From: Arthrobacter sp. OVS8
Lineage (GTDB): Bacteria > Actinomycetota > Actinomycetes > Actinomycetales > Micrococcaceae
Assembly: GCA_028370155.1 (NCBI GenBank)
Contig: CP116670.1
Span: forward strand, 1,550,001 to 1,614,000
Direction: 5' to 3'
DNA length: 64,000 nucleotides
Below the pieces are notes generated by a model. That model had not been told where the DNA came from, searched no databases, and worked only from the letters and a program-made list of their open reading frames with translations. Shown here piece after piece: positions 53,052 through 63,661 of the stretch (positions are counted from its first letter, which is position 1; each line of letters opens with the position of its first letter). A program made the position numbers and the translations under genes.

Positions 53052-55579
53052 CACTGACACCGCAGCGCAGCGCGGGCCCGCACTTAGACCAGTCCGGGGC
53101 TTCCCCGGCCGGAGGCTCCCCGCGGCGCCGCAGGGTTCCTCCCCGGGGACCCGGAAGGCGCCGGCGAAGGTGGGCGCACAACCGTGGCTCATGGCCCTCG
53201 CGGTGGCAATCGCCGTCGCCGGTGCCGCGCTGAGCCTCAATGGCGTGCTGCGCGGGTGGGCCTGGTACTCCCTGTCCTCTCGACGGTCCTCACCGTGGCC
53301 CTCACGATGGCCGGGCTCCGGGCGCTCCGGTGGCGCAGCGTGTTCGTGACGGCCGGTGCGCTGGCTGCGCTCGTGCTGATCCTGACGTTCACCTTCTTCC
53401 GCGCCAGCAGCATCCTGGGCTTTCTTCCTTCCGGCGACACCCTGGCGCAGTTGGGCCGATACGTGCGCCGGGCCAGTGAAACCGTCCTGGCGGAAAGCGC
53501 CCCGGTGGCCCCCAACGCCGGGATCGTCCTGCTGATCTGCGCCGCTTTGGGGCTGCTGGTGATCCTGGTCGATGCCCTCGCCTATCCCTGGCCCTGCCGG
53601 CCACGAGCGGCCTCGGGATCCTCGCCATCCTCATCGTTCCCGCCATGATCAAGCCGCAGAGCGTCGGTGTGGCCGGTTTCGCCGCGGCCACGGCCGGCTA
53701 CCTCCTGATCCTCGGCTGCAGCCACTGGTTCGCCCCCGATCCGCGGACCGGCGCGGACACCGCCCGGAACCCGGGCCAGTTCCGGCGCGGCGCCCTGACC
53801 GGTGCCGTGGCGCTGACGCTCACCCTGTTGCTGCAGCTCGTGATCCCGGGATTCGACCAGGGAACGTTCCCGCAGGGCTCGCGGCTGAATCCCTTCGGCA
53901 CGGCCTCGGGGCTCAACCCGATGATCAGCCTGGGCAACAGCCTCCGGGCCCCCACCGGGGACGGCCGGATCACCTTTGCCACCAACGCACCAAGCACCCC
54001 GTACCTGCGCTCCGTGACCGTGGACAGCTTCAACGGCGACAACTGGGCGCCGGATGACCGCAATGACACCCGGCGGCTGGGCACGGGACGGATGGATTCG
54101 GGCTTTGAATCCGCCGCCACCGAGGTCCGGGTGGTCACCGCGGTCAACACCGGCCAGTTCACCAGCCCCTATCTTCCCGTGCCCTACGCCCCGGAGGCCG
54201 TCAACGGCCTCAACGGCCGCTGGAGCTGGGACCCGGCCACACTGAGCATCAAGGGCGTCGACACGAACTCCCGCGACCAGCAGTATGTGGTGCTCTCCGC
54301 CTCCCCTCAGCTCACCCCGGATCTGTTGGCCGAGGCCACGGGGCCGGTGCAGGGTGTCCCCGAGCAATTCATCCGGACGCCGGCCAACGTCCCGGAGATT
54401 GTGCAGAGGACCGCCGAGGCCGTGACCGCGGGAAGCTCCACTCCCTACGCCCAGGCCCTGGCCATCCAGCGGTATCTGCGCTCGGTCGAATTTTCCTATT
54501 CACTGCAATCCCCGGTGCAGGGTGGCTATGACGGCAACGGATTGTCCGTGCTGGCGGACTTCCTGAACCAGAAGAGCGGATACTGCATCCATTTCGCGTC
54601 GGCCATGGCGGTGATGGCCCGGCTGGAAGGCATCCCCAGCCGGATCGCCGTCGGCTATGCCCCGGGACGGGCCACCGGCGCCACGGTTTCGATCGGGGGC
54701 CAGGGCGCCCTGCCGGAGTACGAGGTCGATGCGCGTGACGCCCATGCCTGGCCGGAACTGTATTTCCAGGGACTGGGCTGGGTGCCGTTCGAACCGACCC
54801 CGTCACGCGGTGTGGTGCCGTCCTATGCCACGGATGCCCAGTCCGGCGGCGGCGCCAGCACGAACGAAAACAACGACGGCCTCCTGCCGAGCGTCAGCCC
54901 CAACCCCGCGCCGCTGCCCACTGCGGCGCCGCTGCCGCTCCCGGGAGCGGACGCCACGGCGGACGCGGCCAGCCGGTGGCTGCCCGTGCTGTATTCGGCC
55001 GGCGGCGTGCTGCTCCTCGGTCTGCTGCTGGCGTCCCCGCAGTTGGCGCGCACCGCGCTGCGCCGCCGCCGGCTGTACGGCGCCGGGGGCGACAGCGCGG
55101 CGGCGTTGCAGGCCTGGGCCGAGCTGCGCGACCTCGCCATGGACTACGGCGTGGCGCCGCGGACCAGCGAGACTCCCCGTCATTTCTCCGACAGGCTGCG
55201 CCTCTCGGGCGCCCTCGGTGAACCGCAAGGCATTGACGCGGCCGGCCACCAGGCCGTCAGGGTCCTCACGGCGGACTTCGAACAACAGCAATACGGCCGC
55301 CCGTCCCCCGGGGGCGACGGCGCCGGCGTCCCGGGAAGTGCCGCCAAAGCTGCGGGCGGTGCCGCTGCTGCGGGAAGCATGGGGTCACCGGCCGCTCACC
55401 GGATCGACGCGGTTCGTTCCACGCTGCGCGCCCATGCCGGACCGCTGGTGCGGTTCCGCGCGGCATGGCTGCCGCCCTCCTCATGGCCGCCTGGCGGCGT
55501 GCCGCCACGGCCCCGTTCCGCGCCGGCCGCCGGGCAGCACAGCGCACCCGGCACGGCCTCGCGGGTGGCTGGTCAATGA
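53048..55579 (+). CDS. TgpA/DUF3488-type transglutaminase-like membrane protein (three frameshifts)
   Basis: About 844 residues. N-terminal helices (PWLMALAVAIAVAGAALSLN and others to about residue 260), an external domain with the transglutaminase core: Cys in KSGYCIHFASAMAVMARLEG, His in DARDAHAWPELYFQGLGW, Asp/Glu region VPFEPTPSRG. Then a Pro/Ala-rich linker, a helix (LPVLYSAGGVLLLGLLLASP) and a DUF4129-like tail. Breaks near 53117, 53268 and 53588 are each one C short. ATG 53048 overlaps the DUF58 stop. The C-terminus after about 55480 may be in a wrong frame. Likely acts in the envelope. Confidence 0.85.
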
Positions 55580-55660
55580 CCCGCGGGGCTGCTAACCGGG
55601 TGCGTCGGGGAAGCTGGCTGCGCCGGAGCTGAGGCCGGTCCGGCGCAACCGGTTCTGTTC

Positions 55661-57158
55661 CTAGCCGGCGTAGGGGTCGGCGATGCCGATGTACTGGGTG
55701 TAGAGGTATTCCTCGATGCCCTCGAGGCCACCTTCCCGGCCCAGTCCTGACTGCTTGACCCCGCCGAAGGGTGCCGCGGCGTTGGAGACCACACCGGCGT
55801 TCAGGCCCAGCATGCCGGTCTCCAGGCGTTCGCCCATCCGGATGCCCCGGTTGAGGTCCCTCGTGAAGACGTAGGCGACGAGTCCGTACTCGGTGTTGTT
55901 CGCCAGCCGGACCGCCTCATCCTCGGTATCGAAGGTGATGATCGGCGCGACGGGCCCGAAGATCTCCTCGGACAGGATCCGGGTGCCCTCGGTGACACCT
56001 TTGAGGATGGTGGGCTGGTAGAAGTAGCCCGGTCCGTCCACCGCTGCGCCGCCGATCACCGCGACCGCGCCGGCGGATACGGCGTCGGATACCAGCTCGT
56101 GGACCTTGTCCCGGCTCTTCGCATCGATCAGCGGGCCCACCTTGGACTCGGCCTCGGTGCCCCGGGCCGTGGTCATGCCGGCCATCTTGGCAGCGAACTT
56201 CTCCGCGAACTCATCCGCGACCGACTCGTGGACAATGAACCGGTTCGCCGCGGTGCAGGCTTCGCCCATGTTCCGCAGCTTCGCCAGCATCGCCCCGGCA
56301 ACGGCGGCATCGACGTCGGCGTCCTCAAACACGACGAACGGGGCGTTCCCGCCGAGCTCCATCGACGTCCGCAGGACCGTCTCGGACGCGTCCGAGAGCA
56401 GCCGGCGGCCGACCTCGGTGGAGCCGGTGAAGGAGAGCTTGCGGAGCCGGGAGTCCTTGATCAGCGGACCCGTGGTGGCACCGGCCGTGGACGTCGGGAT
56501 CAGGTTCAGCACACCGGCCGGCAGTCCGGCCTCCACCATCACGGCCGCGAACAGCTGGGACGTCAGCGGGGTCAGGTTCGCGGACTTCAGCACCATGGTG
56601 CAGCCGGCGGCGACCGCGGGCGCCACCTTGCGGGTGGCCATCGCCAGGGGAAGTTCCACGGTGTGATCAGCAGGCACGGGCCCACCGGCTTCTTCGTCAC
56701 CAGCAGCCGGGACTTCCCGTCCGGGGACACCGAGTAGCGGCCGAAGGCGCGAACGGCCTCTTCGGAGAACCAGCGCAGGAACTCCGCACCGTAGGTGACC
56801 TCGCCGCGGGCCTCGGCCAGCGGCTTGCCCATCTCCAGCGTCATCAGCAGCGCGAAGTCCTCCGCACGCTCGGTCACCAGTTCAAAGGCACGGCGCAGGA
56901 TCTCCCCGCGCTCACGCGGGGAACCTTCGCCCAGGAATCCTGCGCGGCGGCCGCGGCATCCAGGGCCGCCGCACCGTCTTCCGGTCCGGCATCGGCAAGG
57001 CTCAACAGGACGTTGCCGGTCGAGGGATCCTCCACGTCAAAGGTCTTGCCGGACGCGGCCGGACGCCACTGGCCGTCGATCAGCAGACCTGTGGGAACAG
57101 AGGCCAGCAGGGCGCGCTCGCGCTCCGCGGTAACAATGGGCTGGGCAGTTACAGTCAC
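55661..57158 (-). CDS. gabD: succinate-semialdehyde dehydrogenase-type aldehyde dehydrogenase (two frameshifts)
   Basis: NAD(P)-dependent aldehyde dehydrogenase of about 500 residues. LLIDGQWRPAASGKTFDVED, LITPWNFPLAMATRKVAPA, the coenzyme loop LSFTGSTEVGRRLL, general base in TSMELGGNAPFVVFED, nucleophile in RNMGEACTAANRFIV, and SEEIFGPVAPIITF. This pattern is closest to GabD/SSADH. Breaks near 56928 and 56666 (CCCC for CCCCC). GTG 57158. No transaminase or permease neighbour supports GABA as substrate, so specificity is inferred from motifs only. Confidence 0.85.
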
Positions 57159-57305
57159 GGTTGACTCCCTCGTCAGCGGTTCGGGTGAATGGGATGGGAT
57201 TCAGCACTGTCCAAATGACCATTTAGAAGCGCTGGATTTACTGCCACGGTACTGCTGCATTCTCCGGGCTGTCTACGCATCCCCGCACTACACGGCCGGG
57301 GGTTC

Positions 57306-57338
57306 GCTGTGCAGCTGCACAGCCCGCGTACCGCGGGC
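57306..57338. repeat. palindrome and hairpin between gabD and rsmI
   Basis: A perfect 18-bp palindrome GCTGTGCAGCTGCACAGC (57306-57323) abuts a 7-bp hairpin GCCCGCG-TAC-CGCGGGC (57322-57338). They lie 12-45 bp past the rsmI stop. They may end rsmI transcription or act as a gabD operator. Confidence 0.5.
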
Positions 57339-57350
57339 GGTCCGGGGTGC

Positions 57351-58313
57351 CTACCGGGCCGCGAGCACGGCGGAATACAGCTCCCGCTTACTGACTTTGG
57401 CGTCCTCGGCCACGGCCGCGACGGCCTCCTTGAGCCGGATGCCCTGCGCAATGAGCGCGTTGACGTCCGCCACGTGGTCTTCCGGCTTGCCCGGTTCCCG
57501 TTCCGGGGCGCCGCCCACCACGACGGCGATCTCGCCGCGCACCTCGTTGGATTCGGCCCACTCCAGCAGTTCGCGCAGGGTGCCGCGGATGACCTCCTCG
57601 TAGGTTTTGGTCAGTTCCCGGCACACGGCGGCGCGTCGGTCCGCGCCGAACCGCTCACGGAGCGCCCGGAGCATCGGTTCCAGCCGGTGCGGTGCTTCAA
57701 AGAAGATCATGGTGCGGCGTTCGGCGTCGAGATCCGCCAGGCGGGAGGCCCGTTCGCCGGCTTTGCGGGGCAGGAATCCCTCGAAGCAGAACCGGTCGGT
57801 GGGCAGCCCCGAGAGCGCGAGGGCGGTGAGCACTGCTGAAGGTCCGGGCGCGGCGGTGACCGTGAGTCCGGCGGCCACGGCCCCTTCGACCAGGCGGAAC
57901 CCCGGGTCCGAGACGGACGGCATGCCGGCATCGGTCACCATCACGAGGGTCTTGCCGCTGCGTACCTGGTCCAGGAGTTCGCCGGTCTTGGCGGCCTCGT
58001 TGTGCTCGTGGTAGCTGATGATCCGGCCGGCCACGGTGACGCCCAGGTTCTGGACCAGGCGGTGCAGCCGCCGGGTGTCCTCGGCGGCGACGATGTCCGC
58101 CGTCTGCAGCAGTTCGATCAGCCGGTAGGTGGCGTCTCCGGCGTTGCCGATCGGGGTCGCCGCCAGCACGATCCGTCCGGGGCCGCCGCTCTGGGGAACC
58201 GGCCCCGGACCGGGGCCTTCGCCGGGACCGGGACCGGCGCCGTCCTCGGCGCCGTCCGCCGGGCCCAGGTTGTCGCCGGACAGTTTCGGGGAAGTGCTGA
58301 GTTTAGGGTCCAC
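57351..58313 (-). CDS. rsmI: 16S rRNA 2'-O-ribose C1402 methyltransferase
   Basis: SAM-dependent tetrapyrrole-methylase-fold enzyme. 320 residues, intact. GRIVLAATPIGNAGDATYRL, IVAAEDTRRLHRL, VMVTDAGMPSVSDPGFRLVE, APGPSAVLTALALSGLP, CFEGFLPRKAGERASRL, FFEAPHRLEPML and CRELTKTYEEVIRGTL are all family motifs. An N-terminal extension of about 45 residues is low-complexity Gly/Pro (repeated GPGP), not found in E. coli. Divergent from pmt, as in M. tuberculosis (Rv1002c/Rv1003). Confidence 0.95.
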   Translation of the reverse strand: MDPKLSTSPKLSGDNLGPADGAEDGAGPGPGEGPGPGPVPQSGGPGRIVLAATPIGNAGDATYRLIELLQTADIVAAEDTRRLHRLVQNLGVTVAGRIISYHEHNEAAKTGELLDQVRSGKTLVMVTDAGMPSVSDPGFRLVEGAVAAGLTVTAAPGPSAVLTALALSGLPTDRFCFEGFLPRKAGERASRLADLDAERRTMIFFEAPHRLEPMLRALRERFGADRRAAVCRELTKTYEEVIRGTLRELLEWAESNEVRGEIAVVVGGAPEREPGKPEDHVADVNALIAQGIRLKEAVAAVAEDAKVSKRELYSAVLAAR

Positions 58314-58385
58314 ACGACCAGCCTACTGCTGGCCCGGGCCGCGGGCCGACGAACCGGGCGGAGGACCACAGCCGCAAAAGGTAGC

Positions 58386-60095
58386 ATGGGCAACGTGACG
58401 CAGACCCCCACCCGGGACGTCGAGGCCGGTTCCACCGGATCGGCGCCCCCAGCCACCCGCACCGGACGCAACCTGGAGGGGCACCGCTGGGTCAGCCGCC
58501 CCGAGGAAGCGTTCACCCCGAGGCCCTCAAGGACCGGCTGATCGGGAACATCCGGAGCTGGCGGGACTACCCGCCCTCGCTCCGGCTCTGGTTCTGGCTC
58601 ATTCCGGCCATCACCGCGGCCATCGGCGGCGTCCTGCGCTTCGTCCGGCTGGATTCGCCCCGCAACCTCGTCTTCGACGAGACCTACTACGTCAAGGACG
58701 GCTACTCGTTCCTGGTCAGCGGCTATGAACGGGCCTGGCCGGACAAAGCCAACGAAGCCTTTGTCGCCGGGAATCCCGGAGTGCTCCTGGACAGCCCCGA
58801 GTACGTCGTCCACCCGCCGGTCGGGAAATGGATGATCGCCGCCGGCATGTGGCTCTTCGGCCCGGACAACCCCTTCGGCTGGAGGTTCGGGGCGGCCCTG
58901 ACAGGCACGCTGTCCATCTTCCTGCTGGCCCTGATTGCCCAGAAGCTCTTCCGCTCGCTGACCCTCGGGGCGGTGGCGGGTGTGCTGCTGGCCGTGGACG
59001 GCCACCACCTGGTGATGTCCCGGACCTCCCTGCTGGACATCTTCCTGATGTTCTGGGTCCTTGCCGCGTTCGGCGCCCTGCTGATGGACCGCGACGACGG
59101 CCGGCGCCGGCTCGCCGTGCGGCTCGGACGGCAGGCCGCGGCCTCCCGGACGGACGCCCCGGCCTGCTCCAGCTGGCCTCCGGCCCCTGGCTGGGGATCC
59201 GCTGGTGGCGGCTCGCCGCCGGGGTCTGCCTGGGGCTGGCGGTGGGCACCAAGTGGTCAGCGCTGTTCTTCCTGGCCGGCTTCGGGCTGCTCACGGTCTT
59301 CTGGGACCTGAGCGCGCGCCGGATCGCCGGCATCCACGGCTGGATCAGCGGCGGCATCCTCAAGGACGGGATTCCGGCCTTCCTCAGCATCGTCCCGGTG
59401 GCCGCCCTCGTGTACGCCGCCAGCTGGACCGGCTGGTTCCGGTCCCGGGACGCGTACTTCCGGAACTGGGCCGCGACGGTCCCTTCGGCGGAATGGGGCT
59501 GGCTGCCGGATGCCGTCCGGTCCCTGGCGCACTACCATCTGGAAGCCTACAAGTTCCACCAGGGACTCAGCTCGGACCATCCGTACGAGGCTAGCGCCTG
59601 GAGCTGGCTGGTGCTTGGCCGCCCACGTCCTTCTTCTACGAATCCCCCGAGCAGGGCAGCCCGGGGTGCGACACAGCCAGCTGCACAACGGCGATCCTCT
59701 CCGTTGGCAACCCCGTGATCTGGTGGGGCGCCGCCGTCTGCCTCGGCGTCCTGCTCTTCTGGTGGGCCGGGCGGCGCGACTGGCGCGCGGGGGCTGTCCT
59801 CGCAGGCGTGGCGGCCGGCTACCTCCCGTGGTTCCTGTACCCGGAACGCACCATGTTCTTCTTCTACGCCGTGTCTTTCGAGCCGTTCCTGGTCCTGGCC
59901 CTCGTCTACTGCCTGGGCCTCGTCCTGGGCCAGCGCACGGATCCCTTGTGGCGGCGGCGTTCCGGCTTGTTCGTCGTTGCCCTCTTCGTGGCCACGGCTG
60001 TGGTGGTCTCGGCGTTCTTCTATCCGGTCTGGACCGCCGAGACCATTTCCTACCAGGATTGGCGGTTCCGGATGTGGATGCCGTCCTGGATCTAG
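58386..60095 (+). CDS. pmt: dolichyl-phosphate-mannose--protein mannosyltransferase (three frameshifts)
   Basis: GT39 integral membrane enzyme that transfers mannose from polyprenyl-phosphate to Ser/Thr of exported proteins. About 570 residues. The catalytic Asp-Glu is in LVFDETYYVKDGYSFL; VVHPPVGKWMIAAGMWLFG, DGHHLVMSRTSLLDIFLMF and GTKWSALFFLAGFG are conserved. About ten hydrophobic helices follow (PVIWWGAAVCLGVLLFWWAG, LFVVALFVATAVVVSAFFYP). ATG 58386. Breaks near 58519, 59158 and 59628 (each one C short). Divergent rsmI reproduces the mycobacterial order. Confidence 0.93.
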
Positions 60096-60153
60096 GGGAG
60101 GATTGCAGGGGACGTCCGCCGGCACGAGGCGGACCCGGAATGGAGAAACGGCT

Positions 60154-61982
60154 GTGAGAGAAGCAAGCACCGGACTGCTCGTCGAGCTCGACCCGGGCAG
60201 CAATGTAACGGATCTGCTCCTGGAGCAGCACGCCAAGGATCCCGTGCATGCCCTCTACTCCCGCAAAGGGCCGTCCGGCTGGGCCGATGTTTCCGCGCAA
60301 CAGTTCCTGGACCAGGTGCGGGCGCTGGCCAAGGGGCTGATTGCCGGCGGCCTCACCCCGGGGAAACCGTGGCGGTCATGTCCGGCACCCGCTACGAGTG
60401 GACCGTGGTGGACTTTGCCATCTGGTTCGCCGGCGGTGTCCCCGTGCCCATCTACGAGACGTCCTCCGCCAGCCAGATCGAATGGATCCTGCACGACTCG
60501 GGGGCCCGGCGCATCTTCGCTGAAAACGAGGCCAAGGCGGCCCTGGTCCGCGAGGTGCTGGACAGCTCCGGCCTGCTCGGCGACTCCGTGCTGCCCGTGG
60601 TCCGGATGGATTCCGACGGCGCCGCCCCCAACCTCGCCAGCCTGGCGGCCGCGGGCACCGGCGTCGGCGATGCCGAGCTGGAACGGCACCGGTCCGCGGC
60701 AGGCCTCGCGGACGTGGCGTCCCTCGTCTACACCTCCGGCACCACCGGCCGGCCCAAGGGCTGCGAAATCACCCACGGCAATTTCGCCCTGGTCGCCAAG
60801 AACATCGTGCCGTTCCTGCCTGAGATCTTGATGCCGCCCCGCACGCGGACACTGATGTTCCTTCCGCTGGCGCACGTACTGGCCCGCGCCGTCCAGGTGA
60901 TCTGCCTCAGCGCCGGGACCACCGTGGGACACACCGCCAGCGCCAAGGAACTGATCGAGGACCTGGCCAGCTTCAAACCCACCTTCCTGCTGGTGGTGCC
61001 CCGGATTTTTGAGAAGGTCTACGCCGGCGCCGCCCACAAGGCGGCCCTCGCCGGGAAGGAGCGGCTGTTCGAGTCGGCCGCCGCAACCGCCATTAATTAC
61101 TCCAAGGCGCTCGACGCCGCCGCCCGGGGCACTGGGCCCGGTCCGGGGCTGGTGGCCCGCGCCCGGCACGCCCTGTTCGACCGTTTGCTGTACCCCAAGC
61201 TGCGCCAGGCCTTTGGCGGCCACCTGGGTTACACGGTCTCCGGGGCCAGCCCGTTGAGCCCCCACGACGCCCACTTCTTCCGGGGCGCCGGCGTCCCCGT
61301 CCTCGAGGGCTACGGCCTCACCGAAACCACGGCACCGTGCACGGCCAACACGCCGGCGCGTTCCAAGGTGGGGACGGTGGGCATCCCGGTGCCCGGAACC
61401 ACCATCCGGGTGGCCGAGGACGGCGAGATCCTGGTCAAGGGCATTGGCGTTTTCAAGGGTTACCACAACAATGCCGCAGCCAACGCGGAGGCGTTTGTGG
61501 ACGGGTTCTTCCGCACCGGTGACCTCGGGTCCCTTGACGAGGACGGGTTCCTGACGATTACCGGCCGCAAGAAGGACCTGCTGGTCACCGCCGGCGGCAA
61601 GAACGTCGCTCCGGGGCCGCTGGAGGAAAAGATCCGCGAGCACGAGCTGGTCCTGCAGGCGGTGGTGATCGGGGACGGCAGGCCGTTCGTGTCGGCCCTG
61701 ATCAATCTGGACCCGGAAGGACTGGAGAACTGGTGCGCGCTGCACAAGGTTCCCGCGATGACTCCTGCGGAAGCCAGCCGCAACGATCTGGTCCGCGCAG
61801 CGTTGCAGCACGCCGTGGACCAGGCAAACGCCCTCGTGTCCCAGGCCGAGTCCATCCGCAGCTTCGTTGTGCTGGACGCTGACTTCACCGTGGAGTCCGG
61901 GCATCTGACCCCGTCGCTGAAGCTCAAGCGCAGTGCGGTTGTTCGTGACTTCGAGGCCCAGATCAACCGGATCTACGGCTGA
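60154..61982 (+). CDS. long-chain acyl-CoA synthetase (one frameshift)
   Basis: AMP-forming ligase, about 610 residues, FadD15-like. ATP loop SLVYTSGTTGRPKGCEITHG, LPLAHVLARAVQV, VVPRIFEKVYAGAAHKAA, YGLTETTAPCTANTP, adenine-binding RTGDLGSLDEDGFLTITGR and C-terminal KKDLLVTAGGKNVAPGPLEE. GTG 60154 follows GGAGAAACGGCT. One G near 60362 (GGGG to GGGGG) joins GLTPGETVAVMSGTRYEW. It lies 58 bp after pmt. Fatty-acid chain length cannot be judged from the sequence. Confidence 0.92.
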
Positions 61983-62005
61983 CGCCCCGGCTACCGGGGA
62001 CATGC

Positions 62006-62041
62006 AAAAGCGGCCGGCACACCGCGGTGCCGGCCGCTTTT
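62006..62041. terminator. bidirectional intrinsic terminator
   Basis: A 15-bp perfect stem AAAAGCGGCCGGCAC and complement, six-base loop, TTTT tail, between convergent acyl-CoA synthetase and TIGR01906 genes. Confidence 0.93.
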
Positions 62042-62066
62042 TCATGCGGTGCGGGTTCCAGACGCC

Positions 62067-63462
62067 CTAGACGGTGCTGGAGTGTCCCCTCGTGGGGGTG
62101 TCATGCGTCCCGGTGCCTGCTGTCCCTGAATCCCGGGTCGCTGAGTCCCCGGTCGCTGTCTCCCCGGCGCCTGGGGCTGCCGTGCCGGCGCGGTCCGTTC
62201 CTGAAGCGGGTGCGGGCGTGTTCCCGGCAACCGCGTCCGTGGCAGCCGGTTCATCCGTGGCGGGCTGGCCCGCGGCGGCGGCACCGGATTTACCGGTCTT
62301 GTCCCGCCGGAAACGGGACCGCTTAGCCGGGACCGCGTCCGCGGGGTCGGCTTCCGCGGGATCGGATTCCGTGGGATCGGATTCCGTCGAATCTGTGGCC
62401 GCGGGGTCAGTCCCTGCCGGATCCCCTGCTGCATCATCAGCTACCGCGGCGCGGCGTTTCTTCGGCAGCCCGCGGCGCTTGCGCGTCGGCCACGTGAGGA
62501 TGAGGGTGACGAGCGAGGCGATCAGCACCAGACCGGCGACAACGATTCCGCCGTCAACCCAGAACTGGCCAGGGAAGAGCCTGATCAGGGTGTCCTGCAA
62601 CGAGAATGTCCAGGTGCCGCTCGCGAAGAAGACACTGTGGAACTGGGCGAAGAACTGCTCCCAGCCAAGCACCGCCAGCACGCCGAGGCTGATGATGATG
62701 ACGAGCGTGACGATCGACCCGGCGAACAGGCCGCGCCGCACTCCCCGGGCTGCGGCGCCGCAAGTAGGCCACGGCGATGAGGCTCAGGAGGATCAGCAGG
62801 GCGCCGGCGCCGAAAGCGGACAGGATGACGAGTTTGACGTCCGCCATGTGGCTGACCTCGCCGTCGCCGAAGAGTTTGTCTCCGCTGCGGTTGACGAGTT
62901 CACCAAGGTAACGCGGGCCTGACCAGTTGCTGAGGTAGTCCACGGCATACGAGCCGTACGTCATGCGGTCGTCGGTGCTGAAGCCGTAGCCGTCGCCTGG
63001 AAAACCGGGACGGTTGTACTCGACCCACAGGAACAGGGGCTGGCGACGGCCCGGATGGCCAGCACCAGCAGGATGACGGGGAAACACACGGCCAGGAGGA
63101 CCTGCATCACGCGAGGGGCCACCGGTTTGGCGTTCGCGGCGTGCTCCCGTTCGGCGTTCCGGCGTTGGACTTCCTCTTCCGGCGGGCGGATCTGCAGCGC
63201 GGAGGTGGGCAGCGGCTCGCTGAAGTGCGCGCCGTTGCCCTTGGGGGCCGGTTCGACGGCGGCTTCGGCCGCCTTGCGGTCGGCGCGCGACAGGGGTTCA
63301 GGGCGCCGGCCGCATCCGCGCCTGGAGCGTGGTCGGAAGCCGGAGCGGGACGCTTGTCCGCGGAGCCCGGCTTCATCCAGTCGAACGCTGGTTCGTCAGC
63401 GTCATCGGCCGGATCCAGCTGCGGATCCTGTCGTTTCGGAGGGTGGGACTTGAGTCAGTCAC
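62067..63462 (-). CDS. TIGR01906/DUF1461 integral membrane protein (five frameshifts)
   Basis: About 467 residues. A long hydrophilic N-terminus (DWMKPGSADKRPAPASDHAP) precedes four membrane spans: about VMQVLLAVCFPVILLVLAIR, LVILSAFGAGALLILLSLIA, GSIVTLVIIISLGVLAVLGW and IVVAGLVLIASLVTLILTW. The family region includes WVEYNRPGFPGDGYGFS and FFAQFHSVFFASGTWTF. The C-terminal 120 residues are an acidic-to-neutral Asp/Pro/Thr/Ala run (TESDPTESDPAEADPAD) likely disordered. Breaks near 63444, 63302, 63048 and 62745 (the last lacks two bases). GTG 63462 is a tentative start. Function unknown. Confidence 0.75.
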
Positions 63463-63661
63463 TGCAGCTTCGCTTCCGTAGGCTTTCGCGCCGCCGTCGG
63501 GGCCCGGCAGCGCTACGTATCTGTATCCGAGCCTACCGTCAGCGCCTCGCCGCGGGCGAGGTGCCACCCGTGTGCGTCCGGGATTCGGCAGGCCGTTTGT
63601 GTGTGGCCGCTGTTCCGCGGGCCCCGACCCCGTGGCACGTGCCGGGCGGATTCCCGCGGGG

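Noticed and set aside
60255..62045. 596-codon minus-strand open frame
   Set aside because: Antisense to the acyl-CoA synthetase; composition typical of a shadow.
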